This document shows, one piece after another, positions 48,140 through 58,880 of a stretch of DNA of 64,000 bases. Positions within the stretch are counted from its first letter, which is position 1. Each line of letters starts with the position of its first letter. Location of the stretch: assembly GCA_025175895.1 (NCBI GenBank), contig CM046001.1, forward strand, positions 22,950,314-23,014,313, read 5' to 3'. Both the position numbers and the translations under genes were made by a program. Under the pieces are notes generated by a model that saw only the letters and a program-made list of their open reading frames with translations, ran no database searches and had not been told where the DNA came from. This DNA comes from Wurfbainia villosa. Its lineage: Eukaryota; Streptophyta; Magnoliopsida; Zingiberales; Zingiberaceae.

Positions 48140-49496
48140 TACTTGACTCCTTTCAAGTTGAGCCAATTCATCTTGCATTGCTAAGATCCAATTCGGATCA
48201 AGTAATGCATATTTGATTGTTTTGGGCTCAATTTGGGAGATTAGGGCTATATGACTAGAGGGATCCCTATAAAATGACCTAGTCCTAACTCCTTGAGATA
48301 ATTCACCTACAATTTGATCTAGAGGGTGATTTTGATGAACTCTTATTGTTCTAGGAGGTGTATTAAATTGAGTTTGATCATGATTATCCTCAATTCTTCT
48401 TTCATCATCAGAATCACCTCTTACTCCCCCTTGATTCAACTCTCCCCATTGATCATTACCCGCTAAAGTTCAATCTTGAAATTTTTGGGTAATTTCTTGA
48501 TTTTTGTCATTGATATCATCATCAATGGGGGATTTCCTAGGGTATGTATTAGAGGTTTCATCAAATTGGACATTTGAAGATTCCTCAATCTTTTGAGTTC
48601 TTTTATTATAAACTATATACCCTACACTAGTGGATGAGTATCCAACTAGGATTCCCTCATTTGCTTTGGACTCCAATTTACCTAGGTTATCTTTGGTGTT
48701 TAAAATATAAACTTTGCATCCAAAAACCTTAAAATAGTGAATTGTTGGAATTGTAGCATTCCCTAATTCAAATGAGGGTTTTCCTAAAAACCTATGAATT
48801 AAAACCCTATTTTGAATATAGCAAGCGGTGTTAACCACTTCCGCCCACAAGTAGCTAGGTAAAGAATATGCATTAAGCATAGTCCTAGCCGCTTCTTGTA
48901 GGGAACGATTTTTTCTTTCCACAACCCCATTTTGTTGGGGTGTTCTAGGACAAGAAAATTCGTGCTTGTACCCTTGTTCTAGGCAAAAGGTTGAGAAGTT
49001 GGAACTCTAAAATTCTCCACCATGATCACTACGGATCCGGTTGATTTTTAGTTTCCTTTCATTCTCTACTCTCTTGCTAAATCCTATGATTATTCCTAGA
49101 GTTTCATCCTTATTTTTTATGAAAAATACCCAAGTAAATCTAGAAAAATCATCTACAATCACTAAGTAATATTTACTACCAATCATGGAAGGGGTACTAT
49201 GACAATCAAATAAGTCCATATGCAATAGTTCTAAAGGTAAAGTGGTACTAAGTAAAGTTTTACCTTTGTGTGATGTTCTTGATTGTTTCCCTTCTTGGCA
49301 TACATCACACATTTTGTCCTTGAGATACTTGACTTTTGGCAACCCTTTGACTAACTTCATTTTGGCTATTTTTGCTATGTTATTCATGTTTATGTGCCCT
49401 AGCCTCCTATGCCAAAGCCAACTCTCTTCCTCTTTTGCAATAAGATACTTAGTAGAAGCATTAGTAGCATAGGATAAATCAACATAGTATATATTT
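48140..49496 (-). pseudogene. W integrase and linker, cut by V
   Basis: Minus strand, one frame from 49496 (immediately after V's target site) to the UGA at 48137-48139. The zinc region WLWHRRLGH ... CDVCQEGK (49290-49430), core LHMDLFDCHS, IVDDFSRFTW and RSDHGGEF (49010-49220), then after a stop at 49005-49007 (GAG to TAG) PQQNGVVERKNR (48900-48950). The linker before RT is rich in Asp and Asn and has another stop at 48468-48470. The N-terminal end of the protein lies beyond V. Confidence 0.88.
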
Positions 49497-49609
49497 TGTT
49501 GGTGCAACAATGCCCCAAGCATTTATATGTTTTGATGTTTGGATAATCATCTAAGTTAGGCAATGCTTTGTGATCTAATTGCGAATATGTTTAAGTGACA
49601 GGAAAATCC

Positions 49610-49895
49610 AAGGATGAAGACTTGGTAAAAAAGAAGTCCAAGGGATGGACTTGGCAGCATAAGACCAAGCGTGTAGTCTTGGCAGCGTAAAGTCCAAGTG
49701 AACCTTGGCAAAGGAAGACCAAGTATGATCTTGGAAAGGGAAGTCCAAGGGATGGACTTGGCAGCGTAAGACCAAGCTTGTAGTCTTGGCAGCATAAAGT
49801 CCAAGTGATCCTTGGCAAAAGAAGTCCAAAGTAAAGTCTTGGCAGCATAAGTCCAAGCTTGTAGTCTTGGCAGCATAAAGTCCAAGCATTTGGCA
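49610..49895. repeat. CTTGG/CCAAG hairpin-unit array in the V 5' LTR
   Basis: About ten alternations such as CTTGGCAGCRTAAAGTCCAAG and CCAAGTATGATCTTGG. Each CTTGG...CCAAG pair can fold back on itself. The same type of array is in the V 3' LTR (58566-58850), in Y (4010-4350, 31625-31960) and in W (45290-45435). Confidence 0.8.
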
Positions 49896-50376
49896 ACCCA
49901 AGACATGATGAAACCGAAGGAAGCTCTTGGAAGCAAAGCGCAAAGGATGAACAAGTTGCGGACTCGGAGGGATCCTGGAGGCGCAAGGCTTAATGAAGAG
50001 CTAGAAGGTTGAGTCTAGGTCTAGGGTGTAAAATCAAGTGTGAATTACTCATACGATGTTTCTCGTGCTCGCGAGATAGGGTGAAACCCATCACCATCGA
50101 TCGGGGCGATGTGATCGATGTTCCCGATCGCCAATAGCATGTGGATCGACAAAATGAGCACAGAGTGTAGTTGCACTCGACTGTGGCCTACGATCACTCG
50201 ACTGATCACTCCATTAGTCGACTGATGGATGGATCAGTCGACTGATCACTTGGCCATTGGAAATTGTGGCTACGAATCTCCGTAGATCTGCTGGTTCAGA
50301 AGTCGTTGGCTTGGGGTCGGTGATGGTAAGCATCTCGGTCATCGATCGAAGCCCAACGGGAAAAACAACCCCTCTT

Positions 50377-50384
50377 CTATAAGA
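50377..50384 (+). promoter_or_regulatory. TATA-like box of V
   Basis: CTATAAGA followed by AGGGGCC, about 410 bases before the LTR end. Confidence 0.5.
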
Positions 50385-50790
50385 AGGGGCCTTGGGGAGC
50401 TTGGTGAAGCTAGTGTTCTCATTCCTAGCTACACCCTTGTGCTCACCAAGCTTTCCCAAGTGCTTTAGTGATTATAAACCTCCTCTTCTCTAGGTTTTAA
50501 ACTTCCATCATTGTAAAGAAGAGGAGAGCATTGTAAGACAAGGTTTCTCCACCTTGGTTCATCCAAAGGAGGTTTTAGTGAAGATTGGCTAGGGCTAATC
50601 CACCTTACGGATTATCGTGGAGTAGGAGCGTCATCTTCGAACCACGTACATCGAGTGTTAGCATTGCTTTCATTGTTTTCTTATTCGTATTCTTATTTTT
50701 ATTTGTATTGCTTCCGCTAACGTATTTGTAGAAATGAAGAAAGGCTAATCACCCCCCCCCCCCTCTAGCCATTACAAAGATCCTAACAAG

Positions 50791-50802
50791 TGGTATCAGA
50801 GC
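50791..50802 (+). promoter_or_regulatory. V primer-binding site
   Basis: Perfect TGGTATCAGAGC two bases after the LTR. Confidence 0.93.
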
Positions 50803-50842
50803 TAGGTTAGCTTGGAAGATTTCACCATCAACCAAGGCATCA

Positions 50843-52462
50843 ATGGCTCTTCAAGAGGGATATAGCACCGCCAAGCCACCTCTCTTCGATGGGAGTCATT
50901 TTGCGTATTGGAAAGTTAGGATGAAATATTATCTTATGAGTAATATTGAAATTTGGCATAGCATTGTAGATGGCTTCGAGGAACCGGTGATTGAACATGG
51001 AAACCCTATTCCGAGCAAGGATTGGACGAGGGAAATGAACCGGAAGTTCGAATCAAATGCCAAGGCGGTACTCACCATCCAATGCGGCTTTACAATGGAG
51101 CAACTCAACAAGGTGGGGCCTTTCGAATTCGCCAAGGAGTTATGGGAAAAGCTCATTGAGCTAAATGAAGGATCCAAGGAGTCAAAGAGGGCCAAGAAGG
51201 ACTTACTAATTGGACAACTTCAAGCCTTCCAAATGAAGATGCATGAAACCGTAAGCCAAATGCATGGAAGGTTCAAGGAGATTGTGAATGGACTCCACAT
51301 CATAGGCGAGCGAGTTGACAACGGGGATTTGGTAAGATACATACTTCAAGCATTTCCTAGAAATTCTCTATGGACTTCTATAGTTGATGCTATTAAAGTA
51401 ACTAGGGATCTTTCTCAAATTAAAATTGATGAATTATTTTGTGAGTTTGAATTACATGAGCAAACTAACATGTCCTCTAAGGAAAAGGGTTTAGCTCTAT
51501 TTGTTGAAAAGAAAGAAAAGAAGAAGAAAGAAAGGAAGGAAGTGTCATCATCATCCGAATCGGAGCATGACTCAAGTAGTGATGGAGACTCATCTAACGA
51601 AATGGCCAACTTTGTCAAGAAACTCTATAGAAAATCAAAGGAGTTCAAGAATAGAGAAGCAAGGAAGGGGTCTCATTCTTCAAGAGGTAAAATTAGTGGT
51701 AATTCAAATTTTAACAATAATGTAATTTGCCATGCTTGCAATAAGAAGGGGCACATAAAGCCAAATTGCCCGGAGCTAAAGTAGAAGGATGAAAAAGAAA
51801 AGAAAAAGAAGGACAAGAAGGAGAAGAAGAAGAAGAAGGTCATGGTGGCTCAAACCACATGGGACACACCAAGTGTTGAAGATTCTTCCTCCGATGATGA
51901 ACTTTGCCACATCACACGCCATGTGGCACTCATGGCCCTAGGAGATGACTCCGACACATCAAGCCAAGAAGAAGGCTCCTCAAGTGATGAATCGTCATCT
52001 AGTGACGATGAGGTAATGAACTCTCCTAAAGTTAAGCTTCTTTATAAATCAATTGTCTATCTTAAAGAAGCTCTAGATAAGTCTACATCTAAGGTTAAGA
52101 GCATGAAGGTAGAACTAAAGGCCATTAGGAATGAAAAACCTTCACATGTTGATTCTTGCATGCTTAAGGAAGAAAATGACAAACTTAAGGATGAGGTTAG
52201 TGAATTAAAGGCATATTTAGAGAAATTTACAAATGACTCAAAATATCTTGACATGATCCTTAGCCAACAAAGAGCCGTTTACAACAAGGCCGGTATAGGA
52301 TATAAGCCAAAAGAAAAAGAAGTTGCTTACATTTCATTAATTAATAGAAAAGCAACCATTAAGGGTAAGGTTAAGAAAGCATGGGTACCTAAGAAGTTTT
52401 TACTTAATATTACCGGTCCAAATGTTTGGGTACCAAAAGCTTATGTTTTTCATGTGATTTAG
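50843..52462 (+). pseudogene. V gag (Sirevirus), one internal stop
   Basis: ATG 50843 (MALQEGYS) opens an N-terminal DUF4219-like region, FDGSHFAYWKVRMKYYL (residues 15-31). A UBN2-type capsid segment follows to about residue 225, then a Lys/Ser-rich stretch and a zinc knuckle CHACNKKGHIKPNC (51730-51771) with the intact CX2CX4HX4C pattern. TAG 51782-51784 interrupts. The same frame continues with a very basic run, an acidic Ser/Asp region, a coiled coil ending LSQQRAVYN (52260-52285) and WVPK motifs. TAG 52460-52462 may be the natural gag end, since Y gag ends at a similar place. Long gag is typical of Sireviruses. It would form the particle. Confidence 0.9.
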
Positions 52463-54127
52463 GTAGGAGAGCAAGGTATGTGGATTGTGGATAGAGGTTG
52501 CTCAACACATATTACCGGGGATGTGAGCAAGTTCTCCACAATTATGTATGTGAAGAAGGGAGCGGTGTCTTTTGGAAATAGTGGAAAACTCAAGATATTA
52601 GGTAGAGGTACAATTGAGGTATCCCCCAAAATTGTCATTCACAAAGTTTTACTAGTTGAAAATATGAAATTTAATTTATTAAGTGTTAGTCAACTTTTTG
52701 ATGCAAACTATCATGTCTCTTTTGAATCCTCTAAATGCATGATTAGACACAAGGAATTAAATGATTGTATGTTAGTTGGATATAGGAAATCAAATATCTA
52801 TTATGTTGATCTTTCATATGCTTCTAACATTTCTACTAAGTGTCTTGTTGCAAAAGAAGAAGAAAGTTGGCTATGGCATAGGAGATTGGGGCACATCAAT
52901 ATGAAAAACATAGCCAAGGTAGCCAAGATGGAGTTGGTCAAAGGGCTACCAAAGATCAAGTATGTCAAGAACGAAATGTGTGATGCATGCCAAGAAGGAA
53001 AACAAACAAAAGCATCACACAAAGGTAAAACCTTAACTAATACTTCCTTACCATTAGAACTATTGCATCTTGATTTATTTGATTGCCATAGTACTCCTTC
53101 TTTAAATGGTAACAAATATTGTTTAGTCATAGTAGATGATTTTTCTAGGTATACTTGGGTTTATTTTATGAAACATAAGGATGATACCTTAGAAATAATG
53201 ATAGGATTTAGTAAAAGGGTTGAAAATGAAAAGAGTCTCAAAATCAACCGGATCCGTAGTGATCATGGTGGTGAATTTGAGAATTCTAAATTTTCACAAT
53301 TTTGTTTAGAGCAAGGGTACAAGCATGAGTTCTCTTGTCCTAGAACACCCCAACAAAATGGGGTGGTGGAAAGGAGAAATCGTGCCCTACAAGAGGCGGC
53401 TAGGACTATGCTTAATGCATATTCTCTACCTAGCTACATGTGGGCGGAAGCGATTAATACCGCTTGCTATATCCAAAATAGGGTTCAAATCCATAGGTTT
53501 TTAGGAAAGACACCATTTGAATTATGGAATGGGACTATTCCCACAATTCATTATTTCAAAGTCTTTGGATGTAAAGTTTATATTCTAAACACCAAAGATA
53601 ACTTAGAAAAATTTGAATCCAAAGCGGATGAGGGAATCCTAGTTGGATACTAATCCACAAGTAGAGGGTATAGAGTCTACAATAAGAGAACCCAAGGGAT
53701 TGAGGAGTCCTCCAATGTTCAATTTGATGAAACCACTAGTACCTACCCTAGAAAGTCCTCCATTGATAAGGATATTAATGATAATAATAAAGACATTACC
53801 CAAAAACTTCAAAATTTGACCATAAAGGGTAATGATCAAGGGGGAGGAAGAGTAGATTCCGATGATGAAAGGAGGGTAGAAGATAACAATGATCAATTTG
53901 AAACCCCTTCTAGAACCCTAAGAATTCATCAAGATCATCCACTTGACCAAGTAGTAGGAGATCTATCTCAAGGAGTAAGAACTAGGTCATTTCATAGAGC
54001 TCCTACTAGTCAAGTTACTCTTATTTCACAAATTGAGCCCAAATCGATCAATGATGTATTACATGATCCGGATTGGATCTTGGCAATGCAAGATGAATTG
54101 GCTCAATTTGAAAGGAGTCAAGTATGA
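52463..54127 (+). pseudogene. V protease and integrase, two stops
   Basis: Continues in the gag frame. The protease box WIVDRGCSTHITGD (52481-52522) has Arg where the catalytic Asp-Ser/Thr-Gly is expected, so it is probably dead. The integrase zinc region WLWHRRLGH ... CDACQEGK (52870-53000) precedes the core LHLDLFDCHS, IVDDFSRYTW, RSDHGGEFENS and PQQNGVVERRNR (53060-53385), with catalytic D, D and E present. TAA 53651-53653 replaces a Ser codon (W has TCA). An Asp/Asn-rich linker leads to TGA 54125-54127, at a Trp position shared with W and X. Confidence 0.9.
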
Positions 54128-55561
54128 GAGTTAGTACCTAGACCCAATGATAGCACCATAATTACTACAAGATGGGTCTTTAGGAATAAGCTAGATGACC
54201 AAGGAAATATCACTAGAAATAAGGCTAGGTTGGTTGTTAGGGGATTCAATCAAGTTGAGGGGCTTGACTATGATGAGACTTATGCCCCAGTTGCTAGATT
54301 AGAATCTATTAGAATTCTCTTAGGGTATGCCTCCTATATGGGATTTAAACTTTACCAAATGGATGTTAAATCGGCATTCTTAAATGGTTATATTAAGGAG
54401 GAAGTATATGTAGAGCAACCACCTGGGTTTGAGAACATAGATTATCCAAACCACGTATATAAGCTTAGGAAAGCACTATATGGGTTAAAACAAGCTCCAC
54501 CGGCATGGTATGAAAGATTGTCATCTTTCTTAATTTCTAAGGATTTTAGAAGAGGCCAAGTAGATCAAACCTTGTTTATAAAGTCAACATTAATGGATAT
54601 TTTTATAGCCCAAATATATGTTGATGACATTATTTTTGGGTCAACAAATGATGATCTTCTTCAAGACTTTATAAAAAACATGGAGAATGAATTTGAAATG
54701 AGTTTAGTTGGAGAGCTTAACTTTTTCCTAGGGTTACAAGTCAAACAAACTAAAGAATGTATTCATATTTATCAAACCAAATATGCAAATGAAATGATCA
54801 AGAAATTTGGTTTGGAAAATGCCAAAATTGTAAGCACTCCTATGGCCACTAGGACTAGAATAGATAGTGATCATGATGGTAAATCAATTGATCTTAAACT
54901 TTATAGGAGTAGAATTGGTAGCCTACTATACCTAACCGCTAGTAGACCCGATATCTTATTTGCGGTAGGTATGTGTGCAAAATACCAATCTTGTGCCAAA
55001 GAATCACATTTAGTAGCCGTTAAGAGAATTTTAAGATATATTAAAGGCACCCTAAATGTAGGACTTTGGTATCCTAGGACTAGGTCCTTTGAGTTGCTTG
55101 GTTATACCGATTCCGATTATACCGGTTGCAAATTGGATAGGAAGAGTACTAGTGGTGGATGCCAATTTCTTGGGTCCTCCCTAGTTAGTTGGAGTAGTAG
55201 GAAGTAACATTGTGTTGCTTTATCAACCACCGAAGCCGAATATGGGGCTATGGATGGTTGTGTAGCTCAATTACTTTGGATGAGACATACTCTTGTGGAC
55301 TATGAGCTACACTACTCTAACATTAATGTTTATTGTGACAATGTGAGTACCATCAACTTGACCAAAAATCCGGTACATCACTTTAGGACCAAGCACATTG
55401 AAGTGAAATATCACTTCATAAGAGATCATATGGCAAGAGGGGACATTGAACTTAATTATGTAGAATCTAAGTCTAACCTTGCCGATATCTTCACCAAAGC
55501 TCTTCCCGAAACTAAATTTTCATCGTTAAGGAGAGAGCTTGGTATGTGCTTTGTAGAGTAA
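54128..55561 (+). pseudogene. V reverse transcriptase and RNase H, one stop
   Basis: Same frame again. The pre-RT block ELVPRP and RWVFRNKL (54128-54195) precedes VEGLDYDETYAPVARLES (54250-54305), MDVKSAFLNGYI (54361-54396), YGLKQAPPAWYERL, the catalytic IYVDDIIFGS (54614-54643) and FFLGLQVKQT. RNase H follows with YTDSDYTGCK, KSTSGGCQF and TTEAEYG (55100-55250). The only stop is TAA 55205-55207, where the neighbours indicate Gln. It ends at TAA 55559-55561. Catalytic residues of RT and RNase H look intact. Confidence 0.92.
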
Positions 55562-55625
55562 AATTCTAGGTTTGCATGATCCCATATTCATATGTTAGCT
55601 TTATACCTTGATGCATCTCACTAAA
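55562..55625 (+). other. V 3' non-coding region, first part
   Basis: Sequence between the pol stop and D; continues at 57491. It contains GATGCATCTCACTAAA, which is the D target. Confidence 0.7.
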
Positions 55626-57485
55626 TGTTAGTTAAAGCCCTAGAACCAATCATGTGATGGTTGAATAGGGAACATTTTGTATCATATTCTATAAAGGCAA
55701 AGGATTGGTTATTATATTTACATCTTGCTTGTGCCAGCTAATTTAAATATAATAATGCCCTAGAAAAGTAGGTTCTTATCTACAGCACATCAATTGGCAG
55801 AATTGATTATGAGAGGCTGTAGAGAACACTTTCCTAAATGTTCCTAGTCGAGTATTAATATGCAAGGGCAATATTAATACATAAAGACTAGCATGTAGGT
55901 CAATTGATGACTTGATCTCACAAGTCATGGATATATGATATCAAGTTGACACATGGGTATATATTGGAGAATATATACTGAACTGACCCGCCATGAGAAA
56001 GTTTCATGGATCATTATATGAGTGTCATAAACTTTCTCATGTGACTATTGGTATGAATAGTCCTTAGACCTGAAGTCACTACGGTTCCCTACATAAGGAG
56101 TTATGTACTTTGGTATCGTCAAACGTCACCCGTAACAGGGTGGACCATAAAGGCGATTACTGGGTATGTAACAAATTATGCGGAGGGATGTGAGTGATGT
56201 AGATGGGATCTATCCCTTCCATATGACGGGAGTGATATCGGTGGGCCCCTTGATTGAGTAGAACTACTAAAACGCATGGCCATGCTCGAATGAGTCAATA
56301 TGAGATATTGAGCTCATTTGTTTGAGTTAGTTTACTCAGGGATCAAGAAACACATAGATTGATCGAGGATGACACGGTCTATGCCTCATTGATCAACTGA
56401 TATCAAGGATAGAAGGACACGGTCATATATTATAGTAGTCACGGAAAGGTTAGTCGGATCTTGACTTATCTCGTAGAAGGGTAGCAATGATGTATTGCTA
56501 GATGCCGCTCATTGCTTGTGTATCTAAAAGAGTTTAGATCCACTGCCAACGTTATGAGAGCCTATAGGGTCACACACAAAGAGCATGATAATTAGAGGAA
56601 TTAGAGTATTCTAGTTTGACTAGAATAATTTGGGAATAAGCTTAAGTACAAAATGGTTTTGGACTTTAAGCTTAATGAGAATTTTAGCTAATTGATTTAA
56701 TGAGATTAATTCAATATGTTACCTTATTGATTTAATAAGATTAATTCAATATGATAACATAAGCTTAATTGAATTAATAAGATTAATTCAATATGATAAC
56801 ATAAGCTTAATTGAATTAATAAGATTAATTCAACATGCATGAATGCCACATAAGCATGCCACATAAGCATGCCACCTAAGCATCCACCTAAGCTAGATAA
56901 GGTGGAAGGGGACAAAATGGTTTTTGTCTCCTTAAGTGGCCGGCCAAAACAAAAGGGGTCTCAATGCAATGGATTGCATTAAATTGTAGGAGGTGAAAGG
57001 GTTTTGCCAACCCTATAAAAGGCCCCATGGAGTGGCCGGCCAAAGCTCATTTGGATGGTGATTGTGGTGTGGTTGTGAGAGAGAGCTTGAGAAGCTTGGT
57101 GGAAGCTTTGGTTGTGTGGTTTTGTGAGTGTAGGCTAGCAAGAAGAGTAGTCTTCTTCCTCCTTTCTCTTCTTCCCTAGATTCCTCTCCTTTAGGGACTT
57201 CTCTAGCAAGAAGTAAAGGAGAGCTCTTCTAGTTTCTCTTGTGAGACAAGAGCTTGCTCGTGTGGATACGTATAGAGGCACGGACACTTGAACGTGCTAA
57301 AGATCCAACAAATCGAAAGGAAAAGCGGGATTAACAAGGGCACGCAACAAAGGTAATCCTCTCCTATAAGATAGGTTTGGTTTAGAGAAATTTATTTTAT
57401 ACGAGTTTGCTTTCGCATGGATCACTTGGAAGGGATCCTATTTTCCGTTGCGCATATGCCATTAGGCATACGAGATTTCCCTACA
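55626..57485 (+). mobile_element. D: solo LTR of a Z-like Angela family (1.86 kb)
   Basis: Starts TGTTAGTTAAAGCCCTAGAA and ends ATTTCCCTACA, with TSD CTAAA at 55621-55625 and 57486-57490. It is collinear with the Z LTR (CTTGATCTCACAAGTCATGG, AAAGGCGATTACTGG and other blocks). It has a strong TATA box at 57013-57020 and an AATTCAATATGATAACATAAGC repeat, three copies near 56710-56840. No internal sequence, so solo. Confidence 0.92.
57013..57020 (+). promoter_or_regulatory. TATA box of solo LTR D
   Basis: CCCTATAAAAGGCCCCATGG, a textbook TATA context on the plus strand. Confidence 0.65.
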
Positions 57486-57490
57486 CTAAA

Positions 57491-58436
57491 AGCCTTAAGA
57501 AACCGTGATTTTTGTATTGAGACACTTAGGAACATGTGAGATGATAGGGAAGGTGTACTTGACTCATCATGCTTGTTATGATGCATTACTATGAGCCAAT
57601 GACACACCTAGAGACATGAATACCTCATGGACCAATCATTGGGAAGGCTTGTATTCAAGTAATGAATACATAGCTCTAAGAACATGGTTGGAAATTCCAA
57701 ATCATATATATTTTAAACTATGTTCATCATATTTTGAAAAACAGTTTTCAAGTGGAACACAAAAGTGATACGAAGTTTGCAAAATCTTTAGAACTTTTGT
57801 TAGTTTCCAAATTTGTATCAATCTTGAAATAAGGAAAACATATATTTTTAAAACTATTTTTCCTTAATAAAGTACGATGTCAGAAATGGGTACACAAAAT
57901 TTCATGATTTTTCGAGGTTTCTAGAATTTCTAACGTATTTCGATTTAAAGTGAAATTTCGATAATGATCGTTCGTAAACTAGTCGACTGATACATTGTGT
58001 TTTCTGATAATTAGCTCCATTTTCTTATATTTAGGGTATCTTTGATGTCCTAAAACTATAGCATGATAATATTGAGTATAAACAAAGTTTTAGGACTGTT
58101 TAATGCAGTGTTTTAGGGGGAGTTTTATAAATTATATCTTTTTCATCCCCAAACTTCCATTGTTGGTGCAAAGTTAGGACTTAATTTTTGAATTTTTTAT
58201 GCTTTGCCTCAAATATTATTTAAACATCATGAAGCATATCTTGGATTAAGGGGGAGTTTAATTTCAATCTTATACCTTAGTCCAAGATCCAACACCTTTA
58301 ATTCTTTCATTTTTTGAATCCTTCTCTTTTTGATGTATGTCAAAGGGGGAGAAGGAATGTTTAAGTTAGAATTCATATTGAAAATATGATTATGTGTGTA
58401 TTTTTAAAGACCTAACTTAAATGATTGCCAAACTTC
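57491..58436 (+). other. V 3' non-coding region, second part, with second purine tract
   Basis: No coding frame and no env-like gene. A duplicate purine tract, CAAAGGGGGAGAAGG, lies at 58341-58355. The region aligns with the minus strand of W at 45560-46690. Confidence 0.75.
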
Positions 58437-58450
58437 AAAAAGGGGGAGAT
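58437..58450 (+). promoter_or_regulatory. V main polypurine tract
   Basis: AAAAAGGGGGAGAT immediately before the 3' LTR, the standard Sirevirus tract. Confidence 0.92.
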
Positions 58451-58880
58451 TGTTGGTGCAACAATGCCCCAAGCATTTATATATTTTGATGTTGGGATAA
58501 TCATCTAAGTTAGGCAATGCTTTGTGATCTAATTGCGAATATGTTTAAGTGACAGGAAAATCCAAGGATGAAGACTTGGTAAAAGAGAAGTCCAAGGGAC
58601 GGACTTGGAAGCATAAGACCAAGCGTGTAGTCTTGGCAGCGTAAAGTCCAAGTGAACCTTGGCAAAGGAAGACCAAGTATGATCTTGGCAAGGGAAGTCC
58701 AAGGGATGGACTTGGCAGCGTAAGACCAAGATTGTAGTCTTGGCAGCATAAAGTCCAAGTGAACCTTGGCAAAAGAAGTCCAAAGAAAAGTCTTGGTAGC
58801 ATAAGTCCAAGCTTGTAGTCTTGGCAGTATAAAGTCCAAGCATTTGGCAACCCAAGATATGACGAAACCGAAGGAAGCTC
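58451..58880 (+). repeat. V 3' LTR, first 430 bases
   Basis: Matches 49497-49926; interrupted by U after GAAGCTC. The last five bases, AGCTC, are the expected U target copy. Confidence 0.92.

Larger units (their letters stand above)
49497..50788 (+). repeat. V 5' LTR (1.29 kb)
   Basis: Starts TGTTGGTGCAACAATGCC and ends AAGATCCTAACA after a C-rich run and CTCTAGCC. It contains the CTTGG/CCAAG array (49610-49895), CGATCG and AGTCGACTG palindromes (50090-50255) and a TATA-like box. Long open frames on the minus strand in all three phases (49556-49986) are by-products of the repeat array. Confidence 0.92.
49497..58880 (+). mobile_element. V: nearly complete plus-strand Sirevirus (3' LTR cut by U)
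   Basis: 5' LTR 49497-50788, primer site 50791-50802, gag-pol in one frame 50843-55561, purine tracts, 3' LTR 58451-58880 (the remainder lies beyond U, outside the window). Left target bases TATTT. Nested insertions are solo LTR D (55626-57485) and U (58881 on). The first 430 bases of the two LTRs differ at about 13 places by hand count, about 97% identity. Confidence 0.92.

Noticed and set aside
49556..49986. Three overlapping minus-strand frames of 120-130 residues
   Set aside because: All come from the same repeat array in the V LTR and recur at 58510-59114; none resembles a protein.
55562..58436. Envelope-like gene after pol, as reported in some Sireviruses
   Set aside because: No long frame on the plus strand in the V-derived sequence; the space is AT-rich non-coding plus solo LTR D.
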